Shown here one piece after another: positions 11,102 through 22,922 of a stretch of 64,000 nt of DNA. This stretch comes from Bretschneidera sinensis (lineage: Eukaryota; Streptophyta; Magnoliopsida; Brassicales; Akaniaceae). The first letter of the stretch is position 1. Every line of letters starts with the position of its first letter. The stretch lies in NCBI GenBank assembly GCA_023935145.1, contig CM043700.1:103081400-103145399 (forward strand). The letters run 5' to 3'. The position numbers and the translations under genes are program-made. The notes beneath the pieces are model-generated. The model was not told the DNA's origin. It did no database searches and was given only the letters and a program-made list of their open reading frames with translations.

Positions 11102-11652
11102 TGAACATATTTAAACAAATATTTAATGGGTCTTGATTGGTTACACTAGTCATATTTCACTACTAAATCGGCATTATGAGGAACAACTTATCTATTATCC
11201 ACTTCAACACTATTTTTCACTATAGTCTTGCCATCATCTCTTATTTTGTACACATGAAATCCATCTTCATCAATGGTAGTTCCAACATGGAACCTTTTGG
11301 GATAGTTTTTTGAACATTTATTATCAACCATGCATGAATTTTTCAAGTTGGCACTCCCCCATAGTCCATGTATTATATATTTCACAACAACATTGTAAGC
11401 TATAGGATCACTGTTCTCATCAGGAAGTTCCACAGATGTGATATTGTCGATATCAGATGGTTCTAAATTCTTATCTTTTGGATGAAGGAAGAGTAATGTA
11501 TGAGTATGGGGTAGACCTCTTTTTTGGAATTCAGTCGTATATATAACTGAAAGGTATATAATAATAGGCTTAGTATAACTATTAAACATGTTACTACATA
11601 TTAAGAAAGCAAATTAGAATAATATTTCTAATACTAGAAATAACTCGTCCAA
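11102..11652 (-). pseudogene. Second copy of the Helitron Rep fragment
   Basis: This 551-bp block repeats 31,028-31,578 with a few percent differences. It contains the Rep (Helitron_like_N) motif EFQKRGLPHTHTLLFL on the minus strand, followed by about 100 residues of the domain. Similarity ends sharply after CGTCCAA at 11,652, where unrelated sequence of the CACTA region begins. A single Helitron should have this segment once, so it marks a rearrangement. Confidence 0.85.
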
Positions 11653-12834
11653 GGGTTTTTTTTTATTTAGTTTTGTATATTTGTAATCTAAGGGCTTTCC
11701 CCTATTGCCTTTGGAAAAGAGAGAAGAGAAAAAGATGGGAGGACAAGCAATCGGCTGTACAGAATATCATAGCCAATGGCCACTTCAAGTGTCAGTTCGA
11801 ACTCTTGACTGATGACTTTGCTGCACTTTCAATCTGGTTTCTCAGCTGCACTTGAAATATTGAGCTACAGTTTTTTTGCATATTAAACTTAATTCATACT
11901 ATCTATGCATGTGTTCTTTCTCCTATCGTTTGTAAGAAAAAGTCTTTGGATTTATTTTGGTATTAATGTGGTTGTTATTATCAATAATAGGTTGCACGCA
12001 AGTTTCTTAAATCTTGAGTTAAAACAAAGAAACTCTGCTCTGTTGGCTCACCCAGTGGGAACATTTACATTCCATTTAGTACTGATAGCTTCAACCATTC
12101 AGATTTTAGCTGAACTCATGCCTTAACCACCATTGCACTATAAATTGTTATGAAGTGCTATTTCAACATCTCTTATTAGTCTACTAGGAAAAAAAGGCTA
12201 GAAAGGTCGACACCATGTTCAAAAATGTGTCTTTTGATATCGAGTGCATTACATGACTTGTGGGAAATTTATTTTCTCCTTGGAGTTTCAATTCCTGCCT
12301 TGAAAAAGATTTTTCCGGATCAGTTGATAATTATTATTGTTAATGCTATTGAAACTTCTTTGTTTGCTCCTAAAATTTGATTCATCTAAACTCGTGCTGC
12401 TTTGATTATGGATTTCTTCATTTCAATTAAGTTTGGTCAGCTGTCCGTTCTTGCCTTGGGAGTTGTTTAAATTCAGATTAATGACATGTATGAACTTAGA
12501 TGAGATTAATGTTATATGGATAGTTTGAACATGTATGAAGCAAACATTTAACTTGTTCTTATATCATTTCAAACCTTATAAGGTATGCAACAATATTTTT
12601 TCTTTAAATCTTGTTCTAGTTGTTTGGATTGTATATTTGTTAAGTTGTGAATTGGCTACTTTGTTTGGATTGTATATTTTTTTTTCTTTTGCAGGAGGTT
12701 TTATGGAAAAATAAGGGAAATTCTGCCCCTTTTTCTATAAAATATGATAAGCACCTTTTGTTTTATGTAAATTTCGATGTAATTAGCTACTAAATATTCT
12801 GAGGAGTTTAATCTTTATTGTTTCCTAATTTTAG
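11653..12834 (+). other. CACTA 5' side, no readable exon
   Basis: This 1.2-kb stretch precedes the last transposase exon and is mostly T-rich, as introns are. The end of the intron before 12,835 has a T-rich tract and a TTTTAG acceptor. A short open frame at 11,673-11,855 has no recognisable features. Confidence 0.4.
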
Positions 12835-13263
12835 GTGACAACCGAAGCTTGTGTTGCTGAACTTGTTGCAGCTTCAGAATCCTCTGATGCTAGCAATAAT
12901 TTAGCAATACAAAATGAAGTCTTCACCGAGCTTATGGGTGAAGAGAGTTCCTATCGTGTTCGAGGTCAGGGTTTTGGAGTTACACCCTCTGCTGTGTTTG
13001 GACTTTCAGCTCAAATGAGGAATGAAATGGGATACCATGAGGCTTATGCTGAAGAGATAAATAGTCTGAGAGCACAAATGGAAGAAACCAATCAACAGCA
13101 TGCGCATCAGATTGAACAGTAGTCGCATCAGATTGAACAGCAGTCGCATCAGATTCAAGAAATTATAGCTAAGCATGATGATCAAATGAACAGTATGCAA
13201 TCCCAAATGGATCAGCTGAAGTCTTTACTAAAACAATTGGTTAGTAGAGAACCTCAAAATTGA
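12835..13263 (+). pseudogene. Last exon of a plant En/Spm (Ptta-type) transposase
   Basis: The exon follows an AG acceptor and reads VTTEACVAELVAASESS, then NEVFTELMGEE and GFGVTPSAVFG. This is the C-terminal block of plant Ptta/En/Spm transposase proteins (Transposase_24 family). It ends in a coiled-coil tail with three 21-bp repeats encoding QSHQIEQ-like heptads (about 13,100-13,160). One repeat contains TAG (13,120-13,122), where its neighbours have CAG. Without it the frame would run to TGA at 13,261-13,263. Its role would be binding of the element's ends. Confidence 0.75.
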
Positions 13264-13706
13264 TGTCAAGTGTGATGGTAACTATGATTGTTTTTTTTTT
13301 TTTTTGTACATGAGATAACTTTTGTACTGAGTAAAAGAATTTTTATAGATGATGGTATATTTTATATATTGAAGAACGTTATATTTTTTTTTTGTACATG
13401 AGATGACTTTTGTACTGAGTAAAAGAATTTTTATGGATGATGGTACATTTTATATATTGAAGAACATTTTAAATTTTATGGTACATTCTATTTATTGAAG
13501 GGTTCATTTTATTGTACAATATTAAACCAAAATAATGTGAAAAAAATATTAAAACAGTTATATATCGGCGCTTAGAAGTGCTGGTATATTGCGGCGCTTA
13601 TAAGCACCGGTAAAATAGGCACATTGCGGCGCTTTCTGTAAGCGCTGGTATTTGTGCTTCGACACCACACATACCGGCACTTTATCCGGCGCTTGAGAAA
13701 AGCGCC
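13264..13706 (+). other. CACTA 3' UTR and subterminal repeats
   Basis: After the stop codon, two near-identical AT-rich blocks (about 13,287-13,380 and 13,381-13,470) carry the TTTGTACATGAGAT motif. From 13,565 come repeated inverted words (CGGCGCTT and AAGCGCTGG/AGCACCGG). They are typical of the subterminal region where CACTA transposases bind. Element 1 inserted after GCGCC at 13,706. Confidence 0.65.
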
Positions 13707-15365
13707 TGATTACACACATACACGGTTATTGTAGTACGGCTTTGGGGTGTCGATTCCACAGGGAAACAAGTTAAGTATAAAGGAAAATGTGTTAACTTTA
13801 AAACGAACGATAAAAGTTAAACTAAAGATTTTTGAGCTTTGATAGTGAAATAATGTAAAGGAAAATTGCGTAAATGTAATTGAAATATAAATGAGAAATA
13901 ACAAGGTTCCGAGAATCCTCCTTAGGTTTGTTCCCTATTTCCACTCTTGATTCAATTGATTTTATCTCGATTGCAAGTTTCAACTCCCAAACAAGCAATC
14001 AGAATATATTCGATCAAGCACATTTATAACTCTTATATAATTGCTACGAATTAATAATTGATTTCGGTTCATGCACACATGACCGATCTTAAAGATTATC
14101 AAGAAATGACAATATATCTTAAAAGACAATATCGCAGTAATGGACAATCAATAAGATAAATCTACCAGAATCAATCACATCCAAACAACCTCAATGGAGG
14201 AGAAGGATGCAATCACCAGATTAAGAGAGTCTAAAAGAAGAAGAATAAAAAGTACATCTATCACATGAACTCAAATCTTCTTACTTAATCAATGAATAAT
14301 TCATGAACAATATTTAATAATAAAATCGTACAACTGAATCAAGAACAAGAAATAAAGAACAAGAAATCCCTAAAGATTCATCTCTTTCCCTTGTAAAATG
14401 ATTAGTTGGCCATGGAAATCAAGGTGGAAGAACAATAAAGATACTCTCCCCTTGATTTGACCATGGAGCTCAAGGTAGAGAAACAATATGGATGTTCTCT
14501 CCTTGATTTGCAACCAAAGAAAACTTAGAAATAAAATGGAAGAATGCTGGATTTGGATCCCTTGAATCCTCTTTTTTTCTCTCTTCCTTACTTTCTCTCT
14601 TCTTGAATTATTTGAATGCCCTGGCTGCACACTCCTTAAGGAGTCATTTATAGATTACAAGTAGTAGCTAGGGGTAATTTAGTCCGGAGAAATGTCATTT
14701 GGTCGCTCTAATCAGGTCCAGAAGCGAGTGGGCGCCTAGGCGCTGCCTTACCCGCGCCTAGGTGTTGGTTATGTCCGAGAGTGGAAGGCGTGGTGCTCAT
14801 TTTTGGGTGCTTAGGCGCTCACTCTTGTAGATTGAGAGGCATGGTGCTCATGGATGGGTGCCTAGGCATGCACTTTTGCAGATTGAGAGGTGTAGTCCCT
14901 GAAAGGCATGGTGCTCGGTTTTGGGCGCCAAGGCACCCACTCTTGCTGCCCTTGGTCAGCTTGTGCACTGTCCATCACTAGCTTGGGCCCAGAAGTGTAC
15001 ACACTAGTGTGCCTTCCCTTACCTTGCTCCAAAGTGATGCACACACTTATGTGCAGTCTTCTAACTTGCTGTATTTTATTATTCCAATCTTGGTTTAGAC
15101 TTTAACCATCTTTGAGTCATGTTTAGACATGTCTAAACCTTGGACAAATATCAACACCAACATGCAAGAACTTTTGGTGCTTTAAACATAGATCGCTTTA
15201 ACATCTCTTTTGGACTCAAAGTACCTAAAAATGCATCGAATTAAGTTAATGATTTATGAAGATCACTTTAGAGTTATCAACATGTAAAAGTACGATTACA
15301 ACCGAGATCAACCCTAAAATGTTAACAATTAAGTATTGTTTAGATGCATTTTATGACTCTCATCA
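13707..15365 (-). repeat. Element 1, 3' LTR
   Basis: Read on the minus strand it starts TGATGAGAGTC and ends GTAATCA. The U5 tip differs from the 5' LTR by several changes and is 5 bp shorter. A TATA-like box (minus) lies at 14,646-14,653. GC-rich repeats with the palindrome GCGCCTAGGCGC (14,732-14,743) lie just upstream. A conserved TCGATTCCACAGGG word (plus) lies at 13,750-13,763. Confidence 0.92.
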
Positions 15366-15377
15366 CAACCCCCAACT
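15366..15377 (-). other. Element 1 polypurine tract
   Basis: On the minus strand AGTTGGGGGTTG directly precedes the 3' LTR, the expected site where plus-strand DNA synthesis is primed. Confidence 0.8.
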
Positions 15378-17061
15378 AGTTTATTGCTAGTCCCTAGCAA
15401 TTCAAGCGAAAGGCACGAAATGAATTCTTTATTTAGAAATCAAAACAAAATACAGCAATGCTGGCGTTAACCAAGAGTGATTCAAAAATCTGTCTCAAAA
15501 ATCATGCATAACATATAGCACACAGAATCATTAAATATCACTCGGGTCCAAGAATAATCCAAATGTCAACCTTAAAATCGTTATCGACTCTTACCATCCA
15601 TCTTACCACAATACATTAGTCCGAACACTCGGATGATTTTATGCACAACATAGCATGAATACAAGTCTTGGCCTCTAAAAATATATTAATTTGCGGGACA
15701 TCAATCACAAATCAAGCTCCATATGCTCACTTTTCAAATCACTCTCCACTATGTAGAAAAATCACACTTCATCGGATCAATAGGTCTTTAATAAGCTTGC
15801 AACGTAAGGCTAGGGTAAAGGTCAAGAAAGAATGGGAAAGTTTAAACAAATAAAAGAACTAAGTCTCTTAATTTAAACACAACCACTTTAAGCACAAGAT
15901 AACCTTACTTCAACACCCAACTCTTTCAACCATTTTTCGAGCATTTCTCGCAATAAATTACCATTTTTTTTTCTTCTTTCTTTGCCATAATTCATTTTTT
16001 TTCTCTTTTTTTTAATTTAATTATTTTGGCATAAGACCATTCACCTCCTCTTTCGTTTTTTTCTTTTCTTTTCCACAACCCCCCAACTTATCTCTTTTAA
16101 TGTACTTGGGTTATGGTAGTAATATTTTCTCATATTTCCACCCTTACTCCTTTTAAGTACTTCTCACAACATGTGTATAATTAACTTCTTTTAAATGAGA
16201 GGTAAGGATAAAATATTTTTAGGCTCATAAAGGTAAGTAAATGGTTTATCGAAAGAAACAAGGCTCAATTTTTTTTTTTCAAGAAAAAGGCTTAAATAGG
16301 TGACTAGCGATAAATATAACAAGGGTAAGTTTAAAAAATCTCAAACGGTCCAAAAATGGCCTACATCATATCCTAAATAGTGTGCATTCTATGATTTTCA
16401 CCTCAAGTGATTATCAAATAAGTTCTAGAGCTTGAAGAGACCGCAAAAGTATTCACAAAACAACTGCGCATAAAACTTCTCCAAATGCTTTAGACTAATC
16501 ATGCAATCTTACCACAAACTAGAGTCTCAAACCAAAGAAAAATTGACACTTAATTTATTCTCAAAGCGAAGCAAGATTTAACTTCTTCTAAATGCTATAT
16601 GCCATCTCGATTAAGCTCATATCATTACCATGTGAATTAACTCCAAGGCTAACACAAAGCATGCTAAAAATAAACAAACAAGAAAGAAAGTGACACCAAG
16701 CAGTTCAATGAAAAAAAGAAAATAAATGTGTTTCCTCCACCCCCAACCTAAACATTGCATTGACCTTAATGTAAAAGAAAAAGGAAAGGAAACTCCCTTT
16801 GTAGCCAAAAGTGCACAGAAGCTGAAAATTTTGCACCACCATTTGAACTGCATGTCGTTCTTCTTGTTGATTTTTTTTTTTTTTTTACAACATAGAACCA
16901 CACAAACAAAAAGAAAGCAACTGCGGTGTAACATCAAGATTCCCACCGTATGTTAGGTTAGCATAAGAAATGGAAATAAATAACTAACAACTAAAATAAA
17001 GGAAAAAAATAAAATAAAATAAAAAAAACTCACGAAATGTTAAAAACAAGATAACACTAAA
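15378..17061 (-). other. Element 1 non-coding spacer before the 3' LTR
   Basis: There are 1.7 kb of AT-rich DNA between the extra ORF and the polypurine tract. Long spacers here are usual for Athila elements. Open frames on both strands (for example 16,617-16,956) are low-complexity and overlap each other, so none is called. Confidence 0.7.
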
Positions 17062-18222
17062 CTAATCCCCGAAATCCTCATCCTCTACTTCAATCTCTTT
17101 AGTCCCTTCACCTTCCTTGGGAGGTGGGTCAAAAGATGAACCCGGATAGGGTGGCATTGTAGGAAAGAGACCCATGTTACAAGCAGTAGCAGAGGCAAGG
17201 TGTTGGAACATCTGACCAAAAGCAGAGTTGACCTCCGCTTGATAATCGGCTTACCGAGCCAAGAATCGGTCTTGCCGAGCCAACATTTGGTCTTGATGAT
17301 CTAACCTATCAAACAACAGTCTATGATTCTCGTCAAAACGACTCTCTAAACGCTCAAAGTGCTCGACAATCATGAAATTCCTAGAGGTGGGAGGGGTGGT
17401 AACAACAATGGCTCCCTCACCCGAAGTTGGCTGCCTGGAGGCTCGAATCTGAGCGAGCAGGCCATCATCGATGGGTTTCTTTGGTGGCTGGGCTTCCTCA
17501 TCAGTACTGATTGGGACTTCAGCTTGGATGCACAATTGGGTAATTAAAGAAGGAAAGTATAATCCGAGCTTTAGTCTAACAGTGTGTAAGATAGATTAAA
17601 AGATGACTTGGCCCACATCGATAGTCATTCCCATCAAAATTGCATAAATCAGGGTAGCTCGCTCAACAATGAGGTCACTATAGTGTAGGGCAGGCATCAA
17701 CCTTTGACACACAAAAAATTGCCAAGCCCGAGCATTGGCATTCAGAGAAGCAGTGGGCAAAGTGATAGGGGTATCACCCGCCATTTTCCATGTAGTGCCC
17801 GGAACACAGAGAGTGTGGCAAATCTCCTCATAATTAACTGTAGACACATATGCTCTATACTCACTGTGTGGGATGTCAGGTAACCCATAGAAGCTATTTA
17901 TGGATGAGCTGCTAAAAGATACTATTTGGCCTCTCACCCTCACGTTATCAATGATATGCTCGTTGGCATTAGCGTAAAATTCTCTAACCAAATTTGTGAG
18001 GGAGTGAGAGGGTGATTTTGTAAATATGCCCCAATTTCTATTGTGAATCATTCTAAATAGAGTCGGGTTTGCCCTCTCGGTGATGTTAAATTCTCTATCG
18101 GGAATGGGTTTTCTACTTTGCATCATTTTAACATATCTCTCACTGGCTTCAAAACTAACAAATTTGGTATCATCAAACTCTTGTGGTTGTTTTCCCCTAG
18201 CTCTCTTCATCTTAGGTGCCAT
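17062..18222 (-). pseudogene. Athila-type extra ORF after integrase
   Basis: The likely start is the Met of MAPKMKRARGK at 18,222, not the upstream Met at 18,258. One frame runs to TAG at 17,062, broken by two in-frame TAA codons (17,596-17,598 and 17,251-17,253), both possible CAA-to-TAA changes. The block LVREFYAN, VRGQIVSFSS, INSFYGLPDI marks the 'putative plant transposon protein' domain common in Athila elements. A later part (ERLESRFDENHRLLFDRLDHQ) looks like a coiled coil, and the tail is acidic (EIEVEDEDFGD). The ORF occupies the position called env-like in Athila. No signal peptide or membrane segment is visible, so an envelope role is not supported. Confidence 0.8.
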
Positions 18223-19096
18223 GGAAATCAAATAAATAGAATAATGAACTTGAAGCAAAATTTAACCACCAAAAAGCACAAATAAACAATAAAGAGGAGA
18301 AATTGGTCTTACTTGATGCCCACAATTTGGAGAGAAGAAAGATTACCACCAATTTGATATCCTTTGAAAAAAAAACCAAGTTCCTCTTAGACCTTAACTT
18401 CTTGGAGAAATTTTCTGCAAAAATGAGGAAAATGAGTGTGCAATTCTTCAAGAAATGGAGTTAAGATTAAGAAATAAAGAGGGAAAGAGTTGATTATAGG
18501 TTGATTTGGAGAGAGAATGAGAGAGAAAGAGTTTTTAGTGTGTAGCCGTGTGAGAGGAGAATTGAAGAAGAGAATGGAAAAAAAATGTTTAAATAGGCAG
18601 ATTTAGGGATTTGACTGCTGTTGGACACGAGTGGAAGGCGTGGTGCTGGCTGGGTTGGGGCGTGGCGCTCAGGCTGGGCCTGATGAGCGTAATCTGCTGG
18701 GCTAGGCACTAGGCTGGTGAAGGCATGGCGCTGGGCTGGGCCGGTGTGCTGTGCACCTGGGCCTGCTGTGAGCCTGATCCAGTGTCCTGAAACAAAACAA
18801 AAAATTCCTTGTTTGTACAAAAACAAAACACAAGGAAAAATAAAAATTAGATTAAATCAACTAGAAATTAAAATTAAAATAGACTTAACAAAAAAAATTC
18901 TAATTTAATAAATACTTAACAACAAAATACTAAAAATAAAATGTTGGAAATAATTAATTAATTATTTATTTATTTTTAAAAAAATTTAAATTAAACTAAA
19001 AACTAACAATTAAGATTGAATAAAAACTAACTAAAAACAGAACAAAAAAATAAAATAAAATAAAAAGAAAAAGAAAAACGTACTTTTGTTGTGTGG
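18223..19096 (-). other. Element 1 spacer between integrase and extra ORF
   Basis: Mostly A-rich, low-complexity DNA. The part at about 18,610-18,780 is GC-rich and carries GGCGTGGTGCT/GGCATGGCGCT words also found in the middle of the LTRs (14,780-14,920). It may hold an internal promoter or leader for the extra ORF, but this is only inference. Confidence 0.5.
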
Positions 19097-20459
19097 TCAA
19101 GGTGAATAGACCGGATCCATAAGCGGAATGTCTTCCACTTCCGGATCATGTCTATCAATTAAGATCTTAAGTCGTTGGCCGTTTACTTTAAAGATCCGGC
19201 CATCTCTAGTATCTTCAATTTCTACCGCCCCATTTTCAAAAACATTTTTTACTATAAAAGGGCCGGTCATCTTGACCGAAGTTTTCCAGGATGCTTATGA
19301 AGTATGGAGTCATATAAGAACACACGATCATTGGGTTCAAATGTTTTCCTCAAAATGTTTTTGTCATGGAATACCTTCATCTTAGCCTTATAGATTCTAG
19401 AATTTTCATAAGCATCGTTTCTTAATTCTTCTAACTCGGTCAGCTGAAATTTTCGAAGTTTACCCGCTTCGCCCATGTCAAAATTAAAAGACTTGATGGC
19501 CCAATAAGCTCGATGCTCGAGCTCCACGGGTAAGTGGCAAGGCTTTCCAAAAACAAGCCGATAGGGCGACATACCTAAGGGAGTTTTAAAGGCTATACGG
19601 TAAGCCCAAAGCGCATCAATTAGTCTCAAAGACCAATCTTTGCGATCGGGGTTAACCGTTTTTTCTAAAATTTGTTTAATCTCCCTATTAGCAAGCTCTA
19701 CTTGTCCACTAGTTTGAGAATGATAGGCAGTAGAGATTTTATGTAATACCCCAAATTTTTTCATTAAAGCTTCAAAGGAACGGTTGCAAAAATGTGTACC
19801 TTGATCACTAATTATAGCACGTGGTGTACCAAATCGAGATAACACCTTTTCTTTAAGGAATTTAATCACCGTTCCATTATCATTGTTTCAACAAGCAACT
19901 GCCTCTACCCACTTGGATACATAATCTATTGCTATAATGATATACTGGTACCCGAAGGAAGGAGGGAAGGGTCCCATAAAATCGATGCCCCAATATTCAA
20001 AGATTTCAATCACTAAAATAGGGTTAAGGGGCATCATATTTCGGCGAGACACAGCTCCTAACTTTTGACATCTTTCACAAGAGCGACAATAGGTGTTTGT
20101 ATCTTTGAACAAAGTAGGCCAATAAAATCGACACTGCAAAATTTTTGCAGCAGTTTTTTTCATCGAAAAGTGGCCTCCACAAGCTTGGGAGTGACAAAAT
20201 TCTAAGACACTCGAAATCTCTTCATTAGGGATGCAACGCCTTAGAATTTGGTCAGGGCAGTACTTGAAAAGATAGGGGTCATCCCAATAAAAATTACGTA
20301 CCTCATATAAGAATTTCCTCTTGTCTTGAGCGCTCCAATCCATAGGTATCTCACCTGTAGCAAAATAATTTACGATGTGAGCAAACCATGGTAGAGAAGT
20401 AATGGAGAGTAATTGCTCATCAGGAAAATCATCTTTGATTGGCATATCATCACAAGTGT
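19097..20459 (-). pseudogene. Element 1 integrase
   Basis: An HHCC zinc-binding start is visible (HSQACGGHF, then [11 protein letters not shown] at about 20,095-20,070). Next come the catalytic-core Asp regions, [11 protein letters not shown] (about 19,990) and [12 protein letters not shown], and the Glu region [11 protein letters not shown] (about 19,690). A C-terminal WTGPF-like block follows. One in-frame TGA lies after EAVAC (about 19,888), and a one-base loss at about 19,268 shifts the tail, which then runs to a stop at 19,097-19,099. The enzyme joins cDNA ends to the chromosome. There is no chromodomain, as expected for Athila. Confidence 0.88.
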
Positions 20460-22050
20460 CCTCAAAAGTAAGTCTGGATAAATGGTCAGCTACTACGTTC
20501 TCCACTCCTTTCTTATCCTTGATGGTGATATCAAATTCTTGCAAGAGGAGGATCCATCAGATTAGTTGTGCCTTAGCATCCTTCTTCATAAGAAGATACT
20601 TGAGGGCTGCATGATCTGTAAAAATAAGGATAGTAGAACCAATTAGATGAGCACAAAATTTATCTAAAGCAAATACTACAGCTAGCAACTCTTTTTCAGT
20701 TGTAGAGTAATTCATTTGAGCACTATTTAAAGTCTTGCTAGCACAGTAAATGACAAAAGGTTTACCTTCCCTTCGCTGTCCAAGAACAGCACCTACAGTG
20801 TAGACACTAGCATCGCACATGATTTCAAAAGGTAAATTTCAATCTGGTGACTGCATTATAGGTGCGGAAGTAAGCTTGCCAATCAACGTTTTAAATGCCT
20901 CTTGACAAGCTTGACTCCACTCAAAGGGGGTATCTTTAACTAGGAGGGCACATAGTGGTCTAGATATTTTTGAAAAATTTTGTATGAACCTCCTATAAAA
21001 ACCTGTATGACCAAGGAAAGATCTCACATCCTTTATTGTCTTAAGGGTAGACAATTTAGAGATTAACTCAATCTTAGATTGATCAACCTCTATTCTTTTA
21101 GAAGAGACAATATGCCCTAGGACAATGCCGGATGGTACCATGAAATGGCACTTTTCCCAATTTAAAACCAATTCTTTTTCCTCACAGTGAATTAATACTC
21201 TTTCTAAATTCATTAAGCATGTTTCAAATGAAGATCCAAAAACAGTTAGGTCATCCATAAAAATCTCCATGCAATTTTCAACCATGTCACTAAAAATGCT
21301 CATCATGCAGCGTTGAAAAGTAGCAGGGGCGTTACATAATCCGAATGGCATTCTACGAAAAGCATAGGTTCCAAAGGGACAAGTAAAGGTGGTCTTTTCT
21401 TGCTCTTCTAATGCAATTTCTATTTGATAATAACCAGAATAACCATCTAGAAAACAGTAGAAGGAATGACTAGCTACACGCTCAAGAATTTGATCAATAA
21501 AAGGGAGTGAGAAGTGGTCTTTCTTGGTGGCAGCATTTAATTTTCTGTAATCAATGCACACACGCCACCCGTTCACAAGTTTGGTAGGGACTAACTCTCC
21601 TAGGTCATTTTTTATCACAGTGACTCCGGACTTTTTCAGGACGACTTGTGTAGGGCTTACCCACTTACTATCAGCTATGGGATATATAATACCCGCATCT
21701 AATAGTTTCAGTACTTCATTTTTCACTACTTCTTTCATAGTGGGGTTAAGCCTACGTTGAGGGTCTCTACGAGGACTGGTTCCTTCATCCAAATTTATTT
21801 TATGGGAGCATATCAGGGGACTAATTCCCTTTAAATCAACCATGCTATATCCCAAGGCTGATTTGTGTTCATTTAAAGTTTGAATTAATCTCTTACCTTG
21901 GGTCTCAGATAATTTAAAAGAAATAATAATAGGAAAGGTATCACCTGGACCGAGAAATGCATGTTTTAGACCCTTAGGTAGTGGCTTTAATTCGACTTTA
22001 GGTGCTTCCACACTTGAGGGGACTTGAGTCTTGCTTCTTTTGGTTGCCAT
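20460..22050 (-). pseudogene. Element 1 reverse transcriptase and RNase H
   Basis: Reverse transcriptase motifs in order: NGWRVCIDYRKLNAAT, YCFLDGYSGYYQI, FRRMPFGLCNAPATFQRCM, and the active site IFMDDL (FMDD in place of YVDD, common in this group). RNase H follows with MCDASVYTVGAVLGQ, YSTTEKELLAVVFALDKF and TDHAALKYL. In-frame TGA codons at 20,839-20,841 and 20,557-20,559 interrupt it; the second is explained by CGA-to-TGA and the first by a Trp codon change. The start overlaps the protease frame by 64 bases in a different phase, so one small indel separates the two. Confidence 0.9.
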
Positions 22051-22922
22051 GCCCGATTTCCATAATCCTGAGATTTGTCAAAAACAACACATATATCAAT
22101 TATATCAGTTTTATCATCAAATAAATTTATCTCATAATTAACAAGAAAATTTTCAAGAGGGTCATAATCATGAGTTAAGAAAACTCCCTCATTGATGAGT
22201 GTCTCGATCATGTAAAGCTGGTGGTTTTCATCCTCATCTTCGGGTTGTTTTGCAACATTGAAAATATTTACTTCAAGGGTCATGTTGCCAAAGGACAGCT
22301 TCATGAGACCATTCCTACAATTTATTAGAGCATTCGCAGTAGCAAGAAAAGGTCTACCCAAAATCAAAGGGATTTTAGAGTTAGTGTCTACAGCAGAAGT
22401 AGTATCAAGAATTAAGAAATCAACAGGATAATAAAATTTATCAATTTGAATCAAAACATCCTCAACCACACCTCGGGGTACTTTGACTGAGCGATCAGCC
22501 AATTGTAATACCACGCCGGTTGGTTTGATTTCTCCTAACCCCAGCTGTAAGTAAATGGAAAATGGCATCAGGTTTACACTAGCTCCTAGATCTAGTAAGG
22601 CTTGTCTGACCTCATGATTTTCAATGCTGCAAGCAATGGTAGGACAGCCCGGATCTTTGTATTTCAGGGGAATTCTTTGCTCAATTAGTGCACTAACTTG
22701 CTCAGTTAGGAAAGCAGTTTTCTTGACATGATGTTTCCTCTTAATTGTGCACAAATCTTTGAGAACTTTTGCATAGGTGGGGACTTGTTTAATCACATGC
22801 AAAAGAGGGAGATTAAGTTTCACTTGCCTTAAGTTCTCAAGGATTTCATCATTCATTTCTAGATTTTTCTTGTTGGATTTTAAGGCTTGGGGGAATGGTG
22901 TCTTAACAAGAATTTTGGTCAC
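21987..22922 (-). pseudogene. Element 1 aspartic protease region
   Basis: The catalytic motif reads ALLDLGASVNLMP (DLGA in place of the usual DTGA/DSGA) and the flap-distal motif is IPLILGRPFLATANALI. Upstream is the LNLPLLHVIKQVPTYAKVLKDL block typical of Athila/Tat polyproteins. It is in frame with gag and cut by a phase change near 22,050. The protease would cleave the Gag-Pol polyprotein. Confidence 0.85.

Noticed and set aside
14781..15105. Open frames in the LTR of element 1, repeated at 26,008-26,332
   Set aside because: They arise from GC-rich LTR repeats and are conserved only because the LTRs are copies.
16617..16956. Open frames on both strands (109 and 76 codons) in the element 1 spacer
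   Set aside because: They overlap antisense, are low-complexity and carry no domain.
20402..20614. Plus-strand frames across pol of element 1 (also 21,554-21,760)
   Set aside because: They are antisense shadows of RNase H and reverse transcriptase.
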